From: Bradyrhizobium lablabi
GTDB taxonomy: Bacteria > Pseudomonadota > Alphaproteobacteria > Rhizobiales > Xanthobacteraceae
DNA: 37,920 nt
Direction of reading: 5' to 3'
NCBI RefSeq assembly: GCF_001440475.1
Contig: NZ_LLYB01000103.1
Location: 238 to 38,157, forward strand
Below are positions 32,116 through 37,920 of the stretch, one piece after another. How positions within the stretch are numbered: position 1 is the stretch's first letter; every line of letters begins with the position of its first letter. Under the pieces are notes generated by a model. It did not search any database, was not told the origin of the DNA, and saw nothing but the letters and a program-made list of their open reading frames with translations. Made by a program: the position numbers and the translations under genes.

Positions 32116-32125
32116 CGGTCAGCGG
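32109..32125. terminator. Short palindrome across convergent stop codons
   Basis: CCGCTGA-CGG-TCAGCGG is a perfect 7-bp stem with a 3-base loop. It contains the TGA of the LAB_N gene (32113-32115) and, on the other strand, the TGA of the Na/Pi gene (32119-32121). It may be a compact bidirectional 3' end, but there is no T tract. Confidence 0.4.
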
Positions 32126-33804
32126 CTCGGCGCCGGCGCAGGCAGCGCGGCCAATTCGCTTTCGGCGCTGCGATGGGCGGCGAGTTCGCCGGCGGCGTCC
32201 AGCACGGGATAGGCGACCGAGCAGATATGCGAGTGGATGCGCCTGAGATCGCGCAACACGTCGAGATGAAGCGATGTGGTCTCGATGGTTTCGGGCCGGC
32301 CCTCGCGTAGGCGGTCGAGGTGCCGCTCGGTGGCGGCGAGCTCGGCATTGCGCAGCGCGGCCTTTTCGGCCAGCAGCTTTCGCGCCTCGTTGAGGTCGCC
32401 CGACATGAACACCCCGAAGGCGATCCGAAGCGAATCCATCGTGCGCTTGTGAAAGGCGGAGAGCTCCTCGGCGCCTTCAGGGGAGAACTGGAACCGGCGC
32501 TTGATCTTCTTGGTGGCGAGTTCGCTGAGATTCTTGTCGATGATGTCGCCGATATGCTCGAGGTTGATGGCGAAGGAGACGATCTCCATCGCCCGCTGCC
32601 CTTCGCGCTCGTCGAGGCTGCCGCGGGTGAGTTTGGTGACATAGAGCTTGATCGCCTCGTCGAGGCTGTCGACGCTGTTGTCCATCCGCGAGACCTCGTC
32701 GACCAGCGCGCGGTCGTTGGTCATCATCGCCGCCATCACCTTGCGCAGCATGATTTCGACGTGATCGCCCATATGCAGCGCCTCGCGTGCGGCATCCGCC
32801 AGCGCGAGCGAGGGCGTCTCCAGCGCGCTCTCGTCGAGATAGCGCGGCCCTGACGGATCGCTCACCTTGGCGCGCTCGGGCAGCACGGTCTTCAACAGCC
32901 GCGCCATGCCGTCGAGCAGGCCGATGAAGACAAGGGCGGTCACGACGTTGAAGGCGATGTGGAACAGGGCGGTTGCCTTGGCGGCATCCGGCTGCCACGC
33001 CGTCAGGATATCAGCGATCGGCTGCAGGAACGGCGCAACCAGCAGGATGCCGATGAGCCGGTTGGCGAGGTTGCCGAGCGGAAGGCGATAGCTCGCGGGA
33101 TTGTCGCGGCGTGTGCCTGCGACCATCGGATTGATGGCGCTGCCGAGATTGGCGCCGAGCACGAGCGCCAGCGCCGCATAGGGCGTGATGAAATGCGCAT
33201 AGGCCAGCGACATGATCAGCAGCACGCTGGCAACCGAGGAATGCACCAGCCAGGTCACTATCGCGGCGAACATGATGCAGAGCACGGGATCGCCGGTGAT
33301 GGCGGTCATGAACACGCGCACGCCCGGCGCATTCTCCGCCGGCGCCAGCGTATTGAGCAGGATGTGCAGCGCCAGCAGCATCAGGCCGAGCCCGATAAAG
33401 ACGCGGCCGATGTCCTTGATGCGCGAACGCGGCCCGCTGCGGAAGGAAACCAGGCCGATGATGAACAGCACGGGCGCGACGGCGGCAATGTTGAACGAGA
33501 GGATCTGCACGATCAGCGTGGTGCCGACATTGGCGCCGAGCATGATGGCGAGGGCAGGGACCAGGCTGACGAGCCCCTCCGACGTAAACGAACTCGTGAT
33601 CAGCGCGGTTGCGGTGCTGCTCTGGAGCAGCGCGGTCAGGCCGAGGCCGGCGGCGAAGGCGGAGAGACGGTTGCCGAGGGCCTTTGCCAGCAGCAGGCGA
33701 AGGTCCGGCCCGAACGCGCGCAAAATCCCGCTGTGGACCATGTGCAGGCCCCACAGCAGCAACGCCACGCCGCCCATCAGATCCAGAAGAACGAGACTTC
33801 CCAT
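32119..33804 (-). CDS. Na/Pi cotransporter family protein with PhoU-like domain
   Basis: This 561-residue protein has an N-terminal SLC34-type transporter half. It carries two inverted repeats bearing the QSS-type motif (LLQSSTATALITSSFTS, and LVHSSVASVLLIMSLAY in the second), with GANVGTTL and GANLGSAINP after them. A long cytoplasmic C-terminal part from about residue 340 is helical and PhoU-like (HMGDHVEIMLRKVMAAMM, INLEHIGDIIDKNLSELATK). It probably moves phosphate with sodium across the inner membrane, with the PhoU-like part sensing or limiting flux. It converges on the LAB_N gene with a 3-base gap. Confidence 0.92.
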   Translation of the reverse strand: MGSLVLLDLMGGVALLLWGLHMVHSGILRAFGPDLRLLLAKALGNRLSAFAAGLGLTALLQSSTATALITSSFTSEGLVSLVPALAIMLGANVGTTLIVQILSFNIAAVAPVLFIIGLVSFRSGPRSRIKDIGRVFIGLGLMLLALHILLNTLAPAENAPGVRVFMTAITGDPVLCIMFAAIVTWLVHSSVASVLLIMSLAYAHFITPYAALALVLGANLGSAINPMVAGTRRDNPASYRLPLGNLANRLIGILLVAPFLQPIADILTAWQPDAAKATALFHIAFNVVTALVFIGLLDGMARLLKTVLPERAKVSDPSGPRYLDESALETPSLALADAAREALHMGDHVEIMLRKVMAAMMTNDRALVDEVSRMDNSVDSLDEAIKLYVTKLTRGSLDEREGQRAMEIVSFAINLEHIGDIIDKNLSELATKKIKRRFQFSPEGAEELSAFHKRTMDSLRIAFGVFMSGDLNEARKLLAEKAALRNAELAATERHLDRLREGRPETIETTSLHLDVLRDLRRIHSHICSVAYPVLDAAGELAAHRSAESELAALPAPAPSR

Positions 33805-34087
33805 GCGCTTAAGTTTCCGCCAAATCGAGTCGAACGATCAGGCTACCGCCTAACGAGGGGGGATCAACCCTTTAATTTGCCGAAAATTGCGATGCAGGAG
33901 CGTTGCCGCGGGCGGCGTTAACCCGTGGTTCGGAGGCTTCGCTGTCACCGAGCGGTCCGGATTCGGTAAACGGAGTTCGAACATATCGATTACATTGCGC
34001 GCCGCCGCGCTAGGCCAATTCCAACAATTCTTCGGTAAAGCTGATCCACCTTCGAGTGAATCACATCGAGCAAGGGCCAGGGTGGAC
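33805..34087. other. Intergenic region between Na/Pi and PilZ genes
   Basis: I see no gene in these 283 bases. The PilZ frame is open back to 33887 but lacks coding character there. Promoters for both divergent genes should lie here; none is clear. Confidence 0.5.
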
Positions 34088-34336
34088 ATGTTGGCAGCGA
34101 ATCGCCGCGCAAGCGTACGTCGTGCGTGCAGAAACTTTGCAAAAATACAGTTCGCGACCGGCGGATTGCCGCGCGACTGCATGATTACGGACATGTCGGA
34201 CGGCGGCGTGAAGATCATCGCCGAATATTCCGAAATCCCATCCGAATTCACCGTGATTTTCTCGGAAGGCCGGCCGCGTCAGTGCCGGCTGGCCTGGCGG
34301 ATCGGCTGCGAGTTCGGCGCGCAATTCCTCGACTAG
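34088..34336 (+). CDS. Single-domain PilZ protein near the pilus genes
   Basis: This 82-residue lone PilZ domain starts MLAANRRASVRRACRNFAKI, with the R-x3-R c-di-GMP motif in RRASVRR and the second motif as DMSDGGV (D-x-S-x-x-G intact). The end RLAWRIGCEFGAQFLD is typical of the fold. ATG 34088 is chosen over the longer open frame because the PilZ motif begins right after it. It precedes the pilus lipoprotein gene tadD by 154 bases on the same strand, so it may link c-di-GMP to surface behaviour. That link is inferred from position only. Confidence 0.8.
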   Translation: MLAANRRASVRRACRNFAKIQFATGGLPRDCMITDMSDGGVKIIAEYSEIPSEFTVIFSEGRPRQCRLAWRIGCEFGAQFLD

Positions 34337-34426
34337 GTCGCCCGGCAGCCGCCGGTTCGGGCAGGGCCGTGGGGCGGCCCGCCACGGGGCCGCAATGGTC
34401 ATTGATTACCGCCAAGGCGGGCGGGT

Positions 34427-34447
34427 TTAACCTGAATTTAGGGTTAA
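34427..34447. promoter_or_regulatory. Inverted repeat upstream of tadD
   Basis: TTAACC (34427-34432) and GGTTAA (34442-34447) form an inverted repeat 44 bases before the tadD start, in an AT-rich pocket. It resembles but does not fit the CtrA pattern TTAA-N7-TTAA, because the two TTAA cores are 13 bases apart. Confidence 0.3.
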
Positions 34448-34490
34448 GCTGGGAACACTGCTGGACAGTTCCCGCCGTGAGTCCCGCTAC

Positions 34491-35318
34491 ATGGTTCAGA
34501 AGTCATCCCATCCGCCCCGCGTCGCGCGGCATCTTGCCTGCGCATCCATTCTGGTTCTGGCGCTGGGGCTCGGCGGCTGCCAGACCTCGGGACTAGCGGA
34601 CATTACAGGTTCGATTGGCGAAAAGGCTGACACCGGCCCCGCTATCGATCCGCGCCGTGACATCGAAACCTATCAGGAGCGATACCGCGCCAATCCCAAG
34701 GATGCCGATGCTGCGCTGAAATACGGCAAGGCACTCCGCGCGACGGGACAGCGGTCGCAGGCGGTTGCGGTGCTCGAACAGGCCTCCATCGCCCATCCCA
34801 CCAACAAGCCGTTGCTCGCCGCCTATGGCCGGGCGTTGGCGGACAACGGCAATTTCCAGCAGGCCTTCGACGTGCTCGGCCGCGCCCACAGCCCGGAGGA
34901 TCCCGATTGGCGGCTGCTTTCGGCGCAGGGGGCAACGCTGGACCAACTCGGCCGATTTGAGGAGGCGCGGCAATATTATGCGAACGCGCTGAAAATCGTG
35001 CCCGACCATCCGTCGGTGCTGTCCAATCTCGGCCTGTCCTACGTGCTTTCGAAAGATCTGGCGAAGGCGGAAGAAACGCTGCGCCGTGCCTACCGCCTTG
35101 CGGGGAACGATCCGCGCGTGCGCGCCAACCTGGCGCTGGCCGTCGGCCTGCAGGGCAATTTCACCGAGGCGGAAAAGATCGTGAAGGCCGATCTGCCGCC
35201 GGCCGAGGCCGCCGCCAATGTCACGCAGTTGAAGCAGTTGCTGGCGCGGAAAGACAGGGAAAATGCGCGCGCCGAGGCCGACAAGATGCCGATCGCCGCG
35301 GCCCGACGCACCGACTGA
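34491..35318 (+). CDS. tadD: TadD-like tetratricopeptide lipoprotein of the Tad/Flp pilus
   Basis: This 275-residue lipoprotein has a lipobox LGLGGC with Cys30 as lipid anchor. After a linker come TPR units from about residue 65 to 235 (DADAALKYGKALRATGQRSQ, KPLLAAYGRALADNGNFQQA, SVLSNLGLSYVLSKDLAKAE). It ends in a charged helix. TadD is thought to help place the outer-membrane secretin of Tad pili. The facing minus-strand cpaE-cpaD-cpaC genes support this role. The hairpin at 35319-35355 begins directly after the stop. Confidence 0.85.
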   Translation: MVQKSSHPPRVARHLACASILVLALGLGGCQTSGLADITGSIGEKADTGPAIDPRRDIETYQERYRANPKDADAALKYGKALRATGQRSQAVAVLEQASIAHPTNKPLLAAYGRALADNGNFQQAFDVLGRAHSPEDPDWRLLSAQGATLDQLGRFEEARQYYANALKIVPDHPSVLSNLGLSYVLSKDLAKAEETLRRAYRLAGNDPRVRANLALAVGLQGNFTEAEKIVKADLPPAEAAANVTQLKQLLARKDRENARAEADKMPIAAARRTD

Positions 35319-35355
35319 GTTCGACCGGTTCTGATTGAATCAGAACCAGTCGAAC
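35319..35355. terminator. Strong hairpin directly after tadD
   Basis: GTTCGAC-C-GGTTCTGAT (35319-35335) pairs with ATCAGAACC-A-GTCGAAC (35339-35355) through a TGA loop, 16 pairs with one mismatch. It starts at the first base after the tadD stop and is followed by GATTCCTTTCGTTT. It lies between convergent tadD and cpaE and may stop transcription from both sides. Confidence 0.65.
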
Positions 35356-35416
35356 CGATTCCTTTCGTTTGAAAAGCCATGGGCGTCTGCGGGCGGGCCG
35401 CTGACGCCGTTCTTGC

Positions 35417-36694
35417 TCAAGCCCTGCGGGCCGTCGTGCCCTGCAGCTTCTTGATCAGCGGTGTCAGGAAAGACGTCCGCTTGGTCACGGCATGACCCGT
35501 CACGCGCTGCGCAATCTGCAGGAACATCTGGGTGGTGCGATGCTTGGCTGAGATCTGCGCGATCATCTGGCCGTTATTGGCGGCGGTGCCGAACATCTTC
35601 GAATCGAACGGAATGGCGGCGATCGGTTGGCTCTCGATCGCCTTGGCGAATTCGCGCGTGGTGATCTCCGGACGCTTGTGCATGCCGACCTGGTTGAGGC
35701 AATAGAGCGGCGGCCGGTCGTTGGGTCGCGCCGCCTTCAGCACGTTCAGCATGTTCTTGGCGTTGCGCATGTTGGCGAGATCGGGCTCGGCGACGATCAG
35801 AATGTCATCCGCGCCGACCAGCGTGCGCTTGGTCCATGCCGACCATTGATGCGGCACGTCGAGCACGATGCAGGGGGTCGTCATGCGCATCGTGTCGAAG
35901 ATCGCGTCGAACGCATCGGCGCCGAAATCGTAGACCTGGTCCAGCGTCGCCGGCGCCGCCAGCAGATTGAGGCGGTCGGTGCATTTGGCCAGCAGACGCT
36001 CCATAAAGGCGGAGTCCGGCCTCTCCTGCTGGAAGATGGCGTTGGCGATGCCCTGAACCGGATCCTGATTGTAATCGAGGCTGGCGGTGCCGAAGGCGAG
36101 GTCGAGATCGATCACGACGGAATCGAGCGCCAGATCGCGTGCGATCGCCCAGGCGACGTTGTGCGCGACGGTGGACGCGCCGACGCCGCCCTTGGCGCCG
36201 ACGACCGCAACGATACGGCCGATCGCCACGGCTTCGGAGGCCGCGTAGAGCCCGCATATCGCGCGCACGACGTCGATCGGCCCGATCGGTCCGGTCACGT
36301 AGTCGCTGACGCCGCGCCGCACCAGCTCGCGATAGGGCGTCATGTCGTTGGCGTTGCCGATCACGACGACGCGCGTTCCGGCGTCGCACACGGCGGCGAG
36401 CTCATCGAGCCCTTCGAGAATGTCGGTGCCGGGATCGCTCTCCAACAGGATCACGTTCGGCGTCGGCGCCGTGTGGTAGGCCTCGATGGCGGCGGCAATG
36501 CCGCCCATGTGAACCGAAAGGTGGGCCTTGCCGAGACGGCGGTCTTCGCTCGCCGCGCGCACCGCGGTCGCGATGGCGACGCTGGCGCAGAAGGCCTGCA
36601 CCGATACGCGTGGCGCCGGCGAGATGTATTCCTCGGGCTGCGGCGGCGTTTGGTCCAGTTGATCGTCGGAGTTTTGAAAGACGCGGCTGATCAT
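35417..36694 (-). CDS. cpaE: CpaE/TadZ pilus-localising ATPase
   Basis: This 425-residue protein has an N-terminal response-regulator-like receiver fold (about residues 30-150, NVILLESDPGTDILEGLDEL) and a C-terminal ParA/MinD-type ATPase. The deviant Walker A is VVGAKGGVGAST, followed by VVIDLDLAFGTASLDYN and CIVLDVPHQWSAWT. TadZ/CpaE places the Tad pilus machine at the cell pole. Its ATG overlaps the cpaD stop as ATGA. An N-terminal stretch rich in Pro, Gln and Asp precedes the receiver fold. Confidence 0.93.
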   Translation of the reverse strand: MISRVFQNSDDQLDQTPPQPEEYISPAPRVSVQAFCASVAIATAVRAASEDRRLGKAHLSVHMGGIAAAIEAYHTAPTPNVILLESDPGTDILEGLDELAAVCDAGTRVVVIGNANDMTPYRELVRRGVSDYVTGPIGPIDVVRAICGLYAASEAVAIGRIVAVVGAKGGVGASTVAHNVAWAIARDLALDSVVIDLDLAFGTASLDYNQDPVQGIANAIFQQERPDSAFMERLLAKCTDRLNLLAAPATLDQVYDFGADAFDAIFDTMRMTTPCIVLDVPHQWSAWTKRTLVGADDILIVAEPDLANMRNAKNMLNVLKAARPNDRPPLYCLNQVGMHKRPEITTREFAKAIESQPIAAIPFDSKMFGTAANNGQMIAQISAKHRTTQMFLQIAQRVTGHAVTKRTSFLTPLIKKLQGTTARRA

Positions 36695-37437
36695 TTGCCT
36701 GTATCGCTGAGTTTGGCCTTATCGGCTTCGGGATAGGTGGTGGCGGTCGAAGTGCCCTTGCGGAATTTGTCGTAGGCGATCGAGCGCCGCGCCGTATAAG
36801 CGGGGCTCTCCGGACGCGGCTGTTCGAGATCGGCGGGATTGTCGATCATCGCGGCGAGGTTGCGCTGGCTGGCGCAGCCGAAATTGTAATAGGAGCGATT
36901 TTCGTTGTAGGCGACGTTGTCGATGTTCGGGCCGAGGTCTTGCGGCCACAGGCCGCAAGGGCCGGCTACCGCCTTGATCTTCGGATAACTCAGCCTGATC
37001 GTCGGCAGGGTGCGGGGATCGTCGGGATAGTAGTGACGCAACGAGATCGCGCGGGAGGGCACGCCGCCCGCCATCAATAGCGACCGGATTTCCTGATACG
37101 ACGCTGCGGCCGCACGTGCGTTCGCCGTGTCGATCGGAACATCGGCGATGATTGCGCTGGTCCCTTCGCGCGTCCAGGTTTGCGCCAGTCCCATGACGTC
37201 GGTGCGCTGCGGCCCGGAGAGGCCGCCGCGGCCACGGCCGACGAACACGACGATCGAGTGGTTGGCTTCGGTCACGGCAATCGGATGACGCTGGCGGTAA
37301 TCTTCAGGTACGCTCGCGGTCGTCACGACTTCCGTGGACTGCCACGTGCAGGCACCGAGCGTCGCCGATAGGCCGAGGAGGGCGCCAAGCAGTCCCAGGG
37401 CCTTGATGCGATGGAGCGGTATTCTCTTTGTCACCAT
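36691..37437 (-). CDS. cpaD: CpaD pilus assembly lipoprotein
   Basis: This 248-residue protein is the outer-membrane lipoprotein partner of the CpaC secretin. From ATG 37437 it reads MVTKRIPLHRIKALGLLGAL, then the lipobox TLGAC with Cys30. Family features are DYRQRHPIAVTEANHSIVVF and the C-terminal NFGCASQRNLAAMIDNPADL. A TTG at 37479 opens a longer frame overlapping cpaC. ATG 37437 is preferred for its GAGGA ribosome site and proper signal-peptide length. It is co-transcribed with cpaC and cpaE. Confidence 0.92.
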   Translation of the reverse strand: MVTKRIPLHRIKALGLLGALLGLSATLGACTWQSTEVVTTASVPEDYRQRHPIAVTEANHSIVVFVGRGRGGLSGPQRTDVMGLAQTWTREGTSAIIADVPIDTANARAAAASYQEIRSLLMAGGVPSRAISLRHYYPDDPRTLPTIRLSYPKIKAVAGPCGLWPQDLGPNIDNVAYNENRSYYNFGCASQRNLAAMIDNPADLEQPRPESPAYTARRSIAYDKFRKGTSTATTYPEADKAKLSDTGK

Positions 37438-37475
37438 TTCTGTCCTCGTCCCCACGCGGTGAACAGTTCTGAATT

Positions 37476-37920
37476 TCAATCAATGATGAAGCCGAAATTG
37501 CCCTGGACCCCGGCGACGGGATCGACGCGGGCGGCGACACCGTAGACGCGGTTGATGCGCCCGAGCAGTGCGGACTGGGAATCGGACGCTGATGCGAAGC
37601 CGTCATCGGGCCGCGACAGTTCTTTCTGCGCGACAGCCCGGACGACATAGGGCGTGACGATGACCATCAACTCGGTCTGGTGGTTGACGAAGTCCTGGCT
37701 CCTGAAAAGCTGTCCGAAGATCGGTATCTGGTCCACGCCGGGCAGTCCGTTGATGGCCTGCTTGGTTTGTTCCTGGATCAGTCCCGCCATCGCCACTGAG
37801 CCGCCGGACGGAATTTCCAGCGTGGTTTCCGCGCGACGCGTCTTGATCGAGGGAATCGTTGTTCCGCCACTACCGCCCATCAAAGCGTTTTCGGTCGAGA
37901 CTTCCGACACTTCGGTCATC
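37476..37920 (-). CDS. cpaC: CpaC secretin of the Tad pilus, C-terminal fragment
   Basis: The frame runs off the window end, so only the last 148 or so residues are seen. They hold the secretin core: SIKTRRAETTLEIPSGGSVA, MAGLIQEQ, then GLPGVDQIPIFGQLFRSQDF and ELMVIVTPYVVR, the conserved end of the type II/III secretin domain. A tail of about 50 residues after the core (SRPDDGFASASDSQSALLGR) may bind the partner lipoprotein CpaD, whose gene follows. Confidence 0.92.
   Translation of the reverse strand, partial: MTEVSEVSTENALMGGSGGTTIPSIKTRRAETTLEIPSGGSVAMAGLIQEQTKQAINGLPGVDQIPIFGQLFRSQDFVNHQTELMVIVTPYVVRAVAQKELSRPDDGFASASDSQSALLGRINRVYGVAARVDPVAGVQGNFGFIID

Noticed and set aside
34427..34447. 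CtrA site upstream of tadD
   Set aside because: The TTAA cores are 13 bases apart, not 7. It is kept only as an inverted repeat.
1..37920. CRISPR array, transposase, phage or toxin-antitoxin system
   Set aside because: No regularly spaced repeats and no recognisable proteins of these classes were found on either strand.

Overview
The window looks like chromosomal DNA of a Bradyrhizobium-type alphaproteobacterium (Nitrobacteraceae). The basis is high GC throughout, the protein families present (DUF3551, DUF6481, MXKDX repeat, an HvrA-like H-NS protein, Tad/Cpa pilus proteins), and several palindromic intergenic repeats of the kind common in that group. This placement is by recognition, not by a search.

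Region 1 (1-5304, plus strand) is a leucine-catabolism operon: the 3' end of isovaleryl-CoA dehydrogenase, both methylcrotonyl-CoA carboxylase subunits, hydroxymethylglutaryl-CoA lyase, and a small exported protein of unknown function. The last four genes are joined by ATGA-type overlaps. No methylglutaconyl-CoA hydratase gene is present in the window.

Region 2 (5368-13183) holds two TRAP transporter sets. On the minus strand, dctQ-dctM-dctP is followed by a DapA/NanA-superfamily lyase. These diverge from a plus-strand GntR/FCD regulator, and a perfect 15-bp palindrome lies between them. A second set, dctP-dctQ-dctM, follows on the minus strand and faces the regulator. Uptake and breakdown of a carboxylate or sugar acid is the best guess for the first set; the substrate of the second is open.

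Region 3 (13184-20566) is gene-sparse. It carries many small, mostly exported, membrane or regulatory proteins: MXKDX repeat, DUF6481, one- and two-TM peptides including one of 28 residues, a minimal RlpA-type beta-barrel protein, an H-NS-like protein, PilZ and DUF3551. It also holds structured repeats, including a cloverleaf-like element, and a tRNA-Arg(TCT) gene.

Region 4 (20894-28296) is a translationally coupled pair, an alpha-2-macroglobulin with an intact thioester motif and penicillin-binding protein 1C. A palindromic repeat appears to be translated inside the start of pbpC.

Region 5 (28374-32115) is a four-gene envelope-glycosylation cassette: an ArnT-like GT39/GT83 transferase, a PAP2 phosphatase, a polyprenyl-phosphate sugar synthase (GT2) and a LAB_N membrane protein. 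It converges on a Na/Pi cotransporter-PhoU fusion (32119-33804).

Region 6 (34088-37920) holds a PilZ protein, the pilus lipoprotein TadD and, on the minus strand, cpaC (partial)-cpaD-cpaE of a Tad/Flp pilus locus.

I see no CRISPR array, transposase, integrase or phage gene. The most promising unexplained items are the lipid-glycosylation cassette, the cloverleaf element at 13826-13905, the repeat inside pbpC and the 28-residue membrane peptide.
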